64,000 bases of DNA from Rhizopus sp. PT2906 (taxonomy: Eukaryota; Mucoromycota; Mucoromycetes; Mucorales; Rhizopodaceae), in assembly GCA_025529335.1 (NCBI GenBank), contig JAMYHX010000017.1, positions 124,001 to 188,000 of the forward strand, read 5' to 3'. The notes under the pieces are model-generated. The model was not told the origin of the DNA. It did no database searches and saw only the letters and a list, made by a program, of their open reading frames with translations. Below, one piece after another: positions 31,629 to 44,839 of this stretch. A program made the position numbers and the translations under genes. The first letter of the stretch is position 1. Each line of letters starts with the position of its first letter.

Positions 31629-32458
31629 ATGAGTACTAAAATAAAGCATAAACAAATTAAAAGGAATGGCTGTGTATGTTGAGAAAGGAAAGTCAAGTAT
31701 AAATGATGAATGTCAAGGAAAGGAAAGAAGGATATAAATGATTACGGTCTCGAAAGAAGAGTTTTGGAGGCATAAATAGATAATGCTATGCAGTTTTGAC
31801 ATATATTGCATTCCATTGAAAATTTTAGGGTCTCTTTTTTTATTATTATTTATTTGTTCAATGTTCTGGTATCTTTTAAAAAAGGGAAAAAGATCTTGTC
31901 GATATTCCAAATGAGAATCATATGCATAATTCACAAAGGGTAACAATAAAGTAAATCACTATACTTATATAAATCTCAATGCATAAGGTCTTGCTCAGGC
32001 AGTAAAAGATATTTCTTTAGAGGGAAAGCAAGTTTAAAAGGAGTACAATCAAGTGACGATAGCACATTCATCTTTAGTTTTATCGAATTCTGCCTGTAAC
32101 TTTAAACACTAAAGTACAGTAAATAAACATACTAAAAATTAATAAACGCCAGATAGATATAAAATTTACAAAACAATCAGGGTGAACCCCCTTTTTAATT
32201 TTTTCAACTCCTTTATTGAACCTTGTGCATAATGGACCTTTGGGCATTCATTGACACACACACACATGGTTACTAAACAAGTCATGTATGATTTCATTTT
32301 TAATTGTATTTTCTTTATTAATGTGTAAATGATTTATCAAATTGTTTTGCTATATAACAAAGGATTGTGTATAAAAAAAAAAAAAGATTGCATATGTGAA
32401 GAAAATGTGTGTGTATATGTGATGAGGAATATATAAGGGAAAATTGTACTGAATACAA
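31629..32458. other. Intergenic region, no gene seen
   Basis: 830 bp of AT-rich DNA upstream of the disordered-protein gene and downstream of UFD4. It contains short (AC)n stretches (about 32253-32264) and an A-tract (about 32372-32384). No reading frame is convincing. Confidence 0.5.
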
Positions 32459-35400
32459 TTAAGAAAGCAAAAAGCTATTTTGCCCTTCTTTCATGGATTT
32501 CTCTAACTTTTGACGCATTATTTCCTTGCTAGAGTATTCGGGCATCTTTAGATAATTGGCGCAAGTCATGACAGAAGGCAAGTAGTCATCTGGCGATAGA
32601 TTTGATTCGGGCACCTTTCTCACAACAGTAAAGACAGGTCGAAGTGCCTTCCAGCCACCAATCGGTAATCTAGGTGAACCTGTGGTAAATTGCAGGAATT
32701 CGCGTCGTTGTACTGCATCCATTTCTGACAATATTTCTAATAAATACTGGACTGATTTACTTTCCATGGTAAATCCGTGGTCTGCCTTGATAGTATCTGT
32801 TAATGTAGCCAAGCTCCAGTCATCTTCAGAAGTACCAAATAAAGCTACCAGTTCAGAGTGAGTCAATAATTTGAGATCTTCGATAGAAAATAGGCCATTA
32901 AATCCTTCTTTAAATGCTTCAATCTGTGTTGCCACACCAGAGCCTGCCACAGCATCAAGCACCAATTCCACATACTGCTCGACATTCTTTATTGTTACTG
33001 GTATTTCGCTGCCATTGGACTATAGTGATTGAATGAATATACATGTCTATATACTATCCAATGCAAACATTTTACCTTTAGTTCATATTTAGAGTCTCCT
33101 GGAAGTGTAAAATCAAGATAAAGGTCTTCTATTTTGACGCCATCTATTTCAATGTTTTCTGCTTCTTTCATCTTTTGAATGTGTGACTATAGAAACAGTT
33201 GGTAAAAACGCATTAATCCAAGTCTATTACAAACCTTGGTTTGATCAGCATATATAGCATTCTTCTTGTCTATGAACGACTGTAAAAGATTCAAGGATTT
33301 TGCCAACACAGGATCAATTTCCTAGTTATTAAGAATATATTAGAATTGTGTTGTTATGTTATTATTTTTATTATTATTATTATTTACCATTAACAGTTCA
33401 TGACTTGGTTTGACATTATCAAGGACAACTTTGAAAAAGGCGGGGCTAAACCTGATATCAATGATTCTAAAGTCCAACATGGCCTTTGCTACGAATTGAC
33501 CAAGCGTTCTAAAGAGCTGAATGACCTTCTTTGCTGAACTTGAGGTTGGCTTAGCCAGAGGTTTTGGGAAAAGACCATTTGGAGCATCAACATAGCCACT
33601 TAATGATTTGTTTGAGCCACGCCACATATCGATAGAATGCTTGCTGAATTCCTTCGAGGTGGATGCATAAAATTCTAGTGTGGGGCCCAAGCCAGTGCCT
33701 TCTTCTCCAACATATTCTATTTCCAGTACTCCGGGTGAGCTACCAAACAAGTCAAAGATCTTGATAGCAGATTCTAGCATCTGTGTTCGCACAATTCTGA
33801 CTTTTTGTCTTTCCATACGTCCAAGGATAGGCTGTTGTGATTGATGGCCATCATCTCTAGGGCCGTTTTGAGTATTGTTTCGCATTTGAAGACTCTGCCA
33901 TCGAGCAATCAATCTGGAATAGCCAAAGGATGTGCTTTGAATAAATAGATATCGAGTTTCAAAAGGGAATAAGAACGGAGCAACGCTCATCAGCCAATAG
34001 GACCAAGTGGGTAAACAGGAGCTTGCAACTATCAACGGTTCTTCAAGTTGCCGGTTCATTTTAGCTGTGAGTTTGCGATTGATAAAATCTTGAGCCGATA
34101 TGCCAACGCTGTTCTTGGTAATAGCCAACGACAATTCTTTCATCAAGAGGATTACTTGAGCACACACTGAGTCATCCGAAAGGTCCTTTGGTTTCGTAAC
34201 ATCGGCCAATTGACAAGTGATAGCTGTCTTTTTTGTATCGTCAGAGCTGTCAGAGTTTGGAACCCATACACGTTCAAACGTCACTGGATAAGATGAAGAC
34301 CAAATACTACGACCGGCTCTTGCTTGACTTCGTTCTTCTTTCATTTCATATTGGTGGACAGCAGCATAGACAGTTGTGTCATTAGAGATGACAGTTCCAT
34401 TCAGAGAGAATCTAATTCTCCATTCACCATCCTTCTTCTTGTTGTTGCTACTACTTGCGCAAGGTTTGGATTGTTTACCTTCTGATGTTTCTTCATCTTC
34501 TGAATTGTCCTTTTGTACTTCAACAGCGTCTACCATCTCTTCATCTTCATCGTCAACGTCCATTCCTTCTTCCTCATCATCGTCACCATTCCCACTGATC
34601 AACATATGCTCCTCTTCATCATCATCATTTTCGTCTTCCTCGTGCTCATCGTCATGATGATCTTCCAGTTCAGAAGAAGCGCGAAGCCGTGCCAATAGAT
34701 ACTCCTCAAGAACACGAAACATAGCTACAGCATGAGTAGACACCATGAGTTGCCTGTAGCTGCTAGGAATATTCTCGCCTTTTCCAGTCAGCCTCAGACG
34801 CAATTGTTTGGCCAGCATACTTGTAGGGTTACGAAGACTGTCGCTTGACGATGATTCGAGTGGGGATACGACCTCAAACGTTTCAGATCTACTCAAGATC
34901 TCGTGCAGACGAACCACCAATTTCTTCAACGAATTATTACCATCCTCATCAAGATCAGGAGTGTCCATAAAGATAGTTTCAAACATGTGCTTGCGTTCCT
35001 CTCGTGAAATATTGTTGAATCCATCCTTTTGAGTGAGAAAAGCTAACATGGCCTTCATGAGTCCAGAGTTTGTCAGCTCAAAGCTGCTGATGCCCATTGG
35101 AGAATTTTTCAAGTAGGTAGAAAGCTGTACGAGTGTTTTCTCTGCCGATCCCTTGTCTTGCGGGTTCATTAATTGCTCTGTGAAAACAGCGATTTCCTTC
35201 AATGTGCTGCCAGGCGCACGTGAAAGTACTCCATGGGCATTGGCCTCGTCAGTGTGGAAATAATTAGCGATGAAATTTTGTGCTAGTTGAATAATATATT
35301 TCCTAACGGAGCCTCTGCCTAAACCCTTTTCTGATTCACCTGCGGATTGCGAATGGCGACCAGTTCTTGATGATTGAAGGAGCGCGTAATGCTCTTGCAA

Positions 35401-37737
35401 CAGGGCTTGCAAATCACCACGATCAAGAATGCGCCTTTGTGGAAGACTGGACCTCTCTTGACTGCTACCAATAGCCGTATCTCTTCTCTCCTCCTGCTCG
35501 CTCTCATCTTCTTCATCACCCTCTTGCTTCTTTTCTGCATCAGTCGTCGTGGCGTCGCTTTCATCGAGATTGGCATCGTTTTGAGTCGGCTGCGATTCAC
35601 TTACTATCGGCTGCTTGGCAATAGATTCTATCTCGTGAAGAACACCTTCTCTTTCGAATAAAACGTGGTAAATGCTTGGGAGCTTCTTTATCAAAAGCTC
35701 AGCATGATAAAGTGCATCGATTATAAGGCCCGGTTGCTCCTGTCTTGTTAGAATACCGGATAAGAAACTTGACAACGGAACGTTCTTGAGCACCTTCTCG
35801 AGATCTTCTGGGTTTGTGTAATACGTTAACCTGAGCATCGTGTGGATGATTAACTGTCTCACTCGGAGATTAACTGTAGAGGCGTACATATCCAAGAATA
35901 ATGGAAAGAGAATTGAATCAATACGAACCAAAAATTCAGAATGTTCTTCAAACCAAGAGATGCGTGGGTCGACAGGACTGCTACCAGATTCTGAAGGCAA
36001 CGACAAGCCAGACGATCTGGTACGACTTGCAACAGGGCCGTTTTCTTTAAATCTTCTTGAGCTAAACATGCTGTTTTTCGGTAAGGGTGGTAATAGATCG
36101 GCCATGGTCTTTATAATGGTTGGGACAGATTCTCTCCATTTTGAATCCAATGTGACGTGAGATGTTTGTGGTTGATTCGTTGCTGCAGCAGAGCCGGTAA
36201 GAATGTGATAGAACGTACCAATGATATCCATCTTTAAAAGTTCAAAGCTTAGGTGAGGTGAGGCTTTGGCAACAGCCCGAAAGATACGCAGGATATCCTG
36301 AAATGTGGCAGGTCGTACAGCATTCGAATTTCCAGTTATGGGAATTAAACCAAACAGGGTCTTCAATAGATCCACCGAGATGACCCGTTCCAAAGACTCT
36401 CTTTGACTGCGGTAACTTTCAGAGATTCTCACCCAACAAAGACACGTCAGTTCAACCACTGTGCGATCAGAATAGGACATTGCATTCATCAATGTAGGGG
36501 TCACTTCGGTTACTTGTGAAAATGACTCTTGATCTATTCCACGTAGACAGTTGGATGCTGTACGTAAAGCTGTACGCTGAGCATGAACACTGAAAAAGTC
36601 AAAATACATCAAGGATGCGCCGAGTCCACCTTCGTGTACGACTGCGCGAGGCACTTGAGCAGATATTTTCTCCAGAGCCTAATATCGAAAAAATAAATGT
36701 GTCGATTAGCAAACACTATCATTTGTGCGCAGTGGCACTTACACAAAGAGCTTGCTCAGCCAGGTCAATGTACTGGATCGACTTTAATTTTTGACACAGA
36801 ACTTTGATTCCTCCGTGAAATACAATGCTTGTTGCTGCGGTAGGCAGGGCATCCAAGAGGTTTGATATACAACGGCAAGCAAGCAACATGATCTCAGGAT
36901 TTCCTGCTGATAAGCCCTCGCTCATAGCTAATGCGAGCATCATGTCATCATCCATATCTGCCATGATTTCTGGACCAGACATGATTCGGATTAATTCTTT
37001 TACAAAGCTATCACAGGAAAAATAACCAATCAGGTTATCTTCATTACTGACGGATAAGATTTCTGCCAGTTCTTGCAATGCTATAAGCTGCATTGTTGGT
37101 TCTTCTTGGTTCTTGAGGCTTGATAAAATGGATCTGAACCTGCTAGAATCAGATGGCATACCACCAAAGAGGCCCTCCATCTGTAAACCAAGAGCACGTC
37201 TGACACGATTCAATTCATTCATCATTTCCTCTTCATCACCTTCGTCTCCAACTTCTTCATCATCTTCATCCTCATTTTCTTCTTCTCCATGCCCATTATC
37301 ATACTGTGATTCTTCATCCGCATGATCCTCCCCCTCTTTCTCTTCATATTCTAAACCGGGAACATGGGGACTATCTTGTGGTGTTTCATCCAAGTTTTGT
37401 TGTTGTTGTTGATTAGACATTCTTCAAAGTAAATTGGATTTGAATATAATTAATAAGAAAAGAAGAGAGAAAATATATATTACCTTTGATTCTTTTTTGA
37501 GGATTTATTATTCTCTGTTTCCTTTTGTTTTCCTTTTTGTTCCATCCTTCTTTTATTACTTGGAATATCTGTTTCTGACTGTTTTCTCTTTCTGGAACTC
37601 GTCTGTTTAGCTACTTTCTTTGGTGTTGACTCTTTTTTATTTCTTAAGCTATAGCGTTTGCTATTACTATTACTATTATGTTGTTGTTGAGAAGAAGAGC
37701 CCTTTCCTTTTGTTGATTTATTGAGCCTTTGCTCCAT
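32459..37737 (-). CDS. UFD4: HECT-type E3 ubiquitin ligase Ufd4/TRIP12
   Basis: Multi-exon gene from MEQRLNKSTKGKGSSSQQQ (37737). Exon 1 is 37484-37737, exon 2 is 36743-37421 and exon 3 begins at 36678. The N-terminus is basic and disordered, then acidic, then armadillo-like repeats (RALGLQMEGLFGGMPSDSSR, LACRCISNLLDALPTAATSI, EQALCALEKISAQVPRAVV). A very acidic insert lies near 34490-34680 (antisense ORFs there are its shadow). The HECT domain begins around LEIEYVGEEGTGLGPTLEFY and continues through short exons with KIEDLYLDFTLPG to GGWKALRPVFTVV and the catalytic cysteine in LPSVMTCANYLKMPEYS. Ufd4 adds ubiquitin to ubiquitin-fusion and N-degron substrates. One intron carries a (TAA)n run. 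Confidence 0.95.
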
Positions 37738-38950
37738 ATAAAGTAATCTAAAAAAAAGATAAAAAGCGTCTTACTTTATCTTTTTTTCTCTTTCTTCAAT
37801 CAAGTCTGATTTCTTGTTGAGAATGGTTTAAATTGAAATTTATATAAAATAAGCTTGTTTAATAAAAGAAACCCTTGAAATAGTTAACCTTTGTTTCAGT
37901 AAAGATTGGTCAACAAAGAAGAAAAAACCGCAGAATTGGCAACATTAATAAATATTTACACCTGCACATTCACATTCGGAGCTTGAACATTCATTTAAAG
38001 TCATAAACTGGATGACCTTTGCAATGTGTCAAGCTTGAGAAAAAAAAAAAAAAGCAATAACATCGATAAACCTCGATAAAGCCAAGCAAGAGTGATAAAA
38101 TGATTAAAGGTTGACTTTCCTAAGAAAAAAAAAGGAGTCTCTCTCTTTTTCCTCTTTCTCTCTTGTTTCAATAACTTACTGTCAAGTAGAAAGAACAAGA
38201 GACACAAGTTTCTCACATGTAGTAGAGCTTCTTCCACTGATAGCATCATAGCTGCGATTTTCCCCTATTAAACTCGCTAACTACTTATATGTTGGTGATT
38301 TAATAGATTTCAGTAGCTGGTGAGTCACTGTATTTAGTTTTGTAGTTTTCCCTTTGGTATACTTGAATCGTCATGTTTCAAGTATCGAGTCAAAAACACA
38401 GAAAAGATTGAACCTCGTTGACTGGAGATTCCAATTGTTATAAGGGTTGAATCAACTTTTATGTACAATCCATCGTTTATTCCTTTCCCCTAGCTAGGAT
38501 ACAAATGTCGTCTAGATAGGAAACCTAGTTTTCTTGAGGGATTCAAGAGTTTTGAAAGGATCATCAGTACTACATTTAGATCAAATACGAACTATCTATA
38601 TTGATAAACTATTCCTTGATGCAAGAAAGTCAAAAAGCCTCTATGAATAGATAAATCATATACGCATCTTTTAGGTTGGTCTTTTACATATATAGTTATC
38701 TTTCTAAATGGTTTCTGTCAGAACAGGAACATCTTCCATTTTGAAACGGGTACTGAGTATATGCATTAGGTTTCGCGTATAACTAAAACTGTTCCAAAAA
38801 TGACTTTCTAGGAATAACTCATTGTAATCGAGCTTTGCCTCAATTAAGATATTGTTAAGCGACTAATGTTTCTAATTCTAATGACTTGGTGGAATGTTGG
38901 AACAAGCTAGCCGGTAGCGAGAAAAGAACCAGATTGCATAAAAGAGCTTG
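37738..38950. other. Long intergenic region upstream of UFD4
   Basis: About 1.2 kb without a supported gene. An 82-codon minus-strand ORF (38001-38249) is low-complexity (poly-Phe/Leu from A-tracts) and not called. This marks the left border of the gene-poor island. Confidence 0.5.
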
Positions 38951-40360
38951 CTGAACTTATATCATCGAGTTTATAAGTCGTATGAACTGACAGCTTGTTT
39001 GGATTGTGGCACTATAGTATGTATAATTACTCTTGCAATTTCAAATAAATGGATATTTCAAAAGAATGGATTATTTACATTATTTACATATATTTGTCTG
39101 TATCATCGGTCAGCCTAAAGTCCAGCACGAGCTCACTAAGAGTGCACTTTGCACCAATAGCAGCATGGAGGATACTGGTGTTCAACTCAAAGGGGAACAT
39201 AGGCGGGGCTTCCGCACCAGCCTCCCCCGTTCACAGTTATGCCATTGAGCAAGCTGTGCGATATTTTAACATACTTAAGATCGTTGCTTGCTGAAGGAGC
39301 TTTTTCAAGTGTTTGACATTCTCTGTTGAAAATGTTGTAACGAATCATTGCCACCAGGCGAAAGCATAGGCCATGCAGGAACCTTCTGAATTCGGCCAGA
39401 GACAAACTAACAAGAGGGAGCAAGACCTTTCAGCGAGCTAACGATTCATATGGTACCTCATCTGCACCATGCTTGTCTTTGTAATATCTACGGATTATGT
39501 AGCTACAAAAAGCATGGGAGTGGCCCAAAGCACAGATGAGCTTGCCTTTTTCTTGATCGTCTCAGTTTTATATGTGTGGTCCAAATTTCTGAGCCTGTGT
39601 TAGAGAAGATCAGTATGAGTAAAAATAATAAAAAGCTGAAGTACTTATATTACAGTAAATACTTTGGATGACTCATTGTATCCGCGTTAGGATCAATGTC
39701 AGACAATGCTCTCTTGGTAGATGCTGTAGCAAGGGTAGCATCAACGGTTCTCAATAGTCATTTACTTGCCTTTGCCATGGGTATCAGTATGGTCCTTTTC
39801 TTGAGAGCATCTATTATCGTCGCGAAGCTTTGTTTTAGTACTGCAGTGACCGTCGCTGAGGACAGTGCACCTTGGACTTTGTTTTGGACTGGCAACGGTA
39901 TCATTGGTGGTGGAAAGCGGATTCATTAATATGTGTTTCACTGTACTTGAAGCTAAAAAGCTCGCTATCATCTTTTAAACAGGCTTGATGGGTTAGTTGT
40001 GGGATAGAGATGGACTGATAATTGCTCTTTCTTCAAATTCTATATCGTCTACCTTTCGCTCAGACGATTTGATAGTAGCGATAACTGATACGTTAAAAGC
40101 AGTAGAAGGAACAGCAGAGCCGTCAGAGGCTGGATCGTTTGTGAGAAGCATCTTTCCAGTAGTACTTGTGGAGCTAGGGCTAGAATCGTCTCTGCCCTTA
40201 TGTGTAGAGCCAGAAGAGGTTGACGTCAGTTACTCCATGGGTTCACTAGTGGATTGATGCCCACGGGCATCAGAATGGGAACGGTCAGACAAATTGGATG
40301 ATGTCTTTTTTTTCTTCAAGACAGATGCACCTGTTATCGGAATACATACAATACACTTGC
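38951..40360 (-). pseudogene. Decayed coding sequence of unknown origin
   Basis: Minus-strand frames read as protein but are broken by stops. From about 40350 to 39710 one frame reads KKKKTSSNLSDRSHSDARGH, then a stop, then SSGSTHKGRDDSSPSSTSTT and KSSERKVDDIEFEERAII, then two more stops, then the segment 39971-39762. Another minus frame at 39560-39190 reads RRYYKDKHGADEVPYESLAR, a stop, then SLAEFRRFLHGLCFRLVAMI. The composition (S/T-rich, then ordered helical) is that of real protein, and the breaks are mostly TAA. No family was recognised, and the pieces may not belong to one gene. Confidence 0.35.
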
Positions 40361-40645
40361 TTCTTCTGTGATTCTTATTTGTATGATAAGCAAATGCACC
40401 TTACAAGATCAACAAATCATGTATTTTGAACAAAAATTGAGGAATATATATTGAATAACTTAAAATACAGCTGATTTATATATACATGATTTTATTTAAA
40501 AGGATCTATTTGCAATTGTTTGAAGAATACTATTCTTTTGAGGGATATAACCCATAGGAGCAAGCTCTCAGCATTCAATTAGGCGGCTTTGTGGTTCGTG
40601 TATAGTGCGAAGGGCATTTGGATTTCTGTGTATATGTTTAGCCAC

Positions 40646-42266
40646 TTAGTCCCAGTCCTTTGCACTACAACGTCCATCAAAGCACACCAATGCTGCCTTG
40701 AGAATGTCAACAGATATACAATAAAAATGTCTGAATGGTGGGTAAATTATACAGGTCCTTTCTTCATTAAATTGTTGTGGATATCTGAGCCACGTGAGTA
40801 TACTTAAGGCAAAGCAATCGATCTTATCTTTGTACGCACGTCGATGCTTGAAATACCCTTTACCAGCATTCATGACAGGGATTGACACAGCAGTAAGGAT
40901 AACAGAGAGTACAATGTATCGGGAGATGATATAGAAAAGCATACAACTTACCATCGATAAATAGTACCTAAAATGAAAAGTAGCAGAGGTAGTTCCAACC
41001 ATAGGCACACCATCCTTACTACATTATTGATAAGCATCTTACAAATAGAGTCATTAATAAAGACTTACTTCTCCCATACATAGACCATAGAATGTTCAGA
41101 CAGTTTTTTCAAGGCTAGATTGAGTATGCCATAAACTTCAGTTGTGGTTAATTCATTCTACGTTAAATGTTATATTCAGAGGCACTTGCTATATCATAAA
41201 ATGTAAACTCACATTATTAACATATGGTTTTATTTCATCCAAGAGATTGCTCTGGTAAAAGGCAGCAATATTTTGAGGTAGCTCATGATGTTTAAGGTTT
41301 CTTTTGTATTCATCATATATCGGATTTCCTTGTGCAACAGTCAAAGAGTGTTCCATTTGCTTCATAACCTTATCGATTCGCTTTATCATATCAGCGGTGT
41401 GTACACATTTATCAGATATGGACAAAAGTCCACCAAGGTTGTACACTGGGCGCTGACGTACGTAAATTGGCTTACAAGTTAGCTTGTCATTGATACAGAT
41501 ACCATTTTGAGGGCATGGGATGCATGTTGAGGGAAGGTATGAATAATACAAGGGATGGTTTATAAGAAACGAAAGCAGGTTAGCAAGGCCGTAATAAAGG
41601 ACAGAGGGTGATAATTACATTTTTGTGCTTCGTAAGTACTGCAATAGCCATGCTTGTATCTGAACAGAGTCATTGTCATTAAGAAATGGGTAAGAGAAAA
41701 AGCAAGAGCTGCAGATAAGAATATGAATGACAAGAAGTAGTCGCTTGCATTGGAAGGGAGATAAGAAACACAAGTGTTAGCAATGGTCATTATCATTGTT
41801 CTAGTCGTGAGCCATACTAAGTATGCTTGTCTTTGCTCATACAGCTGACGGAGACTTTCAAGTGACAGAGAGCTGTCTGAATACAATTGAGCTAGCTCAT
41901 TTGCATCAACACCATCTCTCAACTCACCGTTGTCTTCGCCAGGTGCATCAGACTCATCACCAGGGCAGTAACCAGAGCCAGATCTATCGTCTTCATCACC
42001 GTTAGCATTTCATATGAGATTATTTGTTAGTACTTGTATAAAGGAGTGTATATTTGCGTTATACTTACTATGGGGCTTTGATTTTTCATCGCAGCGTAGT
42101 ACGTATTTACTATCTCATCGCGCCTACTGAGGCTCTTGCTCTTGAAGAGTCGGTAAAGCTCAACTCTTTTCATCAAAAAGCCATAATGAACGCCGTGCTT
42201 CATGAGAATATCCTTTAGCTCAGTTTTCTTGAGGCGGCGCAAGTTATGGCTTGGACTTAATGACAA
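40646..42266 (-). pseudogene. Damaged copy of inner nuclear membrane protein Heh1/Src1/Man1
   Basis: Order of the family is kept: an HeH (LEM-like) motif (RRLKKTELKDILMKHGVHYG), an acidic linker (NELRDGVD region), transmembrane segments (FLSFIFLSAALAFSLTHFLM), the cysteine-containing MSC entry (STCIPCPQNGICINDKLTC), GGLLSISDKCVHTADMIKRI, and LTTTEVYGILNLALKKLSEH, VYVWEKDGVPM, then a second membrane helix and the start of the C-terminal winged domain (SVDILKAALVCFDGRCSAKD). Damage: no in-frame ATG (TTG where the start is expected, TGA three codons upstream), an intron acceptor position reading TTATAA instead of an AG, and TAA at 40646 inside the last domain. Most introns remain clean, so decay is recent. 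Family members anchor chromatin and recruit ESCRT factors. Confidence 0.6.
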
Positions 42267-42279
42267 TGTAAGTCAACTG

Positions 42280-43080
42280 TACAAATCTATAAAGGGCCAT
42301 TTTATATAATGGCCTTGCTTTATTAATTTACGAAGGCAGTAAAATTCTTCTGGAATCGTTCTTTGAGAAGACGTTGTAAAATAAAGATATGAAAAGAAGA
42401 TGTTCCCAGTGATTTGTAATATGGCAGAGCCCCTCGTCTTTCTTTATTACTTTCCAAAAATCAAAGGCATTAAGCCAAAAATGATTGTCCCTTTGTGTCT
42501 AGAAATTTTGTCCTTTTGAAGCAAGAGAAATGCCACAAGTTGAATCAAATTGACATAAATAATAATTCTTTCTTCATTTTAAATTCTAGACAACTTCTTT
42601 TATATTTTTTTTTTGAAATTATGGCAAATACTTTTTTTTACGAGAACTACAACCACTCAGAGAAGAAGTGTAACTACTCAGACAAGGAGTGCAGCTGCTG
42701 TAGAAATAAAACAAATAAGAAAAACAAACAATATATAAATCAGTTTTTTTCCATACAGAATATTTTGAGAATTCCATAAAAATGAGAGGAAAAGGTAGGT
42801 CTATTTATATTAAATTGGGAGTAAAAGTACCGTAAATAAATGTTGCTACTGCTTTGAAGGATGGACATCATATTGTTACACCAATTCACTTGCTGTGTTG
42901 GTTGCTTACAAATTTGATTATTGGTTTTCACTCTAAGTTTGCGAACCGTGATTTATTTTGCATTTACTTTATTAGAGCATTGGCACGAAAGCCAAGTATC
43001 TGTCAAAAAATGAATAAGAACGCTTTATCCAATTAACACAGCCATTGACCAAAACTTTTTTAGTCGATCCAATAATTTTG
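42280..43080. other. AT-rich intergenic DNA
   Basis: No supported gene. A short plus-strand ORF (ATG at 42621, with KKCNYSDKECSCCRNK) is cysteine-containing but lies in very AT-rich sequence and is not called. Confidence 0.4.
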
Positions 43081-43095
43081 GTAGTTGAATTATCA

Positions 43096-44396
43096 TCAAT
43101 TATCAAGCAGTCTCTTTATACCTCCTTTGACTTTTGACTGAAGCAACTCAATAGGGTTCAAAAATGGGGAGTAAGGAGGTAGATATGTAACTTTATAGCT
43201 ATGATTGGCAATCAAAGTTTGTATTTCTTCCACTTTCTGAATAGTAGCGTTATTCATAACCAGGTAACGGCCCTTCATTTGATGTTGATCCAACGCATCC
43301 ATGGCATTACTCAAAAACTCAAGGAAATGCTTACTACATATTCCAATCCTAGTACTTACGCCAATGTCTTCTGCTTACCATCTCCCCTCTTTTTCTTCTT
43401 AGATTCTGCAAACTTCTTTTGAGCTGTCTTCGGTTTACGCAAGGTTAAAACAGTTACCTCTTTTTCGCAGATAGCGCCAATAATGGTAATAATGATACCT
43501 CTGTTCGAAGGAAACAACGTCTTTGCAGGTGTACCTCGCTTTGGTCGGCCAAAGTTTCTACAAATATTCATGTTGAAACATGCCTCATCTATAAAAACGC
43601 AGTTCTTTTTCAAATTCATATTTTTATCTGCTTTCAATTCTAAAACTCTCTTTGCACAGATTAAGATTTCCAAGAGCCGCCTTTGCGGTTACAACTTATT
43701 CCAACTTTTTAAGTGTTAAAAAGGCGTGCTAGGCTAGGTGTCTGTGAAGACCAGAGACAGAAATTGTTTTATATTGGGAAAAAATTGAAGTAATGAGTCA
43801 CTTGCCTGCCAGAAAACAACTTCTGGTTTTTGCCCTAAAAAGCACAAAGGAGGTTAGCATATTGTGGCTCAAGCTTCATGTATCATTTGGCTCAAAGCTT
43901 TCTAGAGCTTAGCAAAAGTTTCTCCTCCCTATCTCTATAGATTTTTCACATAGTGTTGAGCTTTTCTTTAAACAATACTAACCGCCATTCCGGCCTTTCT
44001 AGATGAAAGTCCTGCTTCAAAAACAAGGTCAAGAGGTTATCGTAATCGCTTTGGAGTATAAGATCTATAAGATCCCCGAGTCCTCGATTTTACTACTTTT
44101 ATATGCACAACTTCGGAATCATCGCCTTCCTTTTCGTCAGCTTTTGCCTTTGATGTTTCACTGCTCGTAGAAATGTCTTGGCAAAACCCGGCGGAACTAT
44201 TTAAGTTTATAAGCTTTTTAACGTTGGGTTCAGATATCTTACTTATTTCCGGCTCTTCTTAATAATGCCATTCCATTTCGACATTGTCGTATAGGTCGTT
44301 TTCCACAACCTCAATTCCCATAGGATCAGACTCTGGAATCTCTTCGATTACGCTGCAGCAATGCATGTATTCATCTAGTATCTTATAAGTAGACAT
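43096..44396 (-). mobile_element. Dead IS630/Tc1-type transposase
   Basis: Remnant of a DDE transposase of a type common in Mucorales. It begins MSTYKILDEYMHCCSVIEEI (44396), then after a stop and an acidic linker has the DNA-binding motif SYRSYTPKRLR, stop, PLDLVFEAGLSSRKAGMA. After a badly broken middle, the catalytic part reads NCVFIDEACFNMNICRNFG, RGIIITIIGAICEKEVTVL, KHFLEFLSNAMDALDQH, GRYLVMNNATIQKVEEI and VTYLPPYSPFLNPIELLQSK. The second catalytic Asp (usual D in MDNAxxH) is Asn, and the His is Gln. Several in-frame stops confirm it is inactive. Terminal repeats were not located. Confidence 0.75.
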
Positions 44397-44839
44397 CTCG
44401 TAATAGTGTTAAAAGAGCTAAATAAAAAACAGTGGTAAAAAAATCCCTGCTCACAAAATGAAAGTTCGCAAACTTAAAGTGACCCAGGGCGAATTATCAT
44501 TTGAATCGCTTAAATTATATAATCGATTGGTGGGCATAAATCTTCCCTTTGAATGCGAGGGTTTTAAGGGCAAAAGAGTAAATTATTTTGGACTAGGTTA
44601 GAGAGGAGAGAGTGCTGCTTTCATGTTCAGGCATAACAAAATGGTTTCACTCGATACATTAATAAATAAGAGCATTATATGAAAGCAAAGGTTTATTTGC
44701 TAACTTATTTATGGTATAATCTATTCATCATTAAGCTTCAGCAGAATTACAGTTGGTTCAAATTGTTTGTAGTTATCGCGGTAAAGATACGGCTTTTCAG
44801 CATCAGAAGTTGAAGCAATACTTTTGGCCATCGTTTTCT

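Noticed and set aside
34376..34698. Plus-strand Ser/Leu/Ile-rich ORFs
   Set aside because: They are antisense shadows of the acidic Asp/Glu insert of UFD4.
38001..38249. 82-codon minus-strand ORF
   Set aside because: Low-complexity Phe/Leu content from A-tracts and no family motif.
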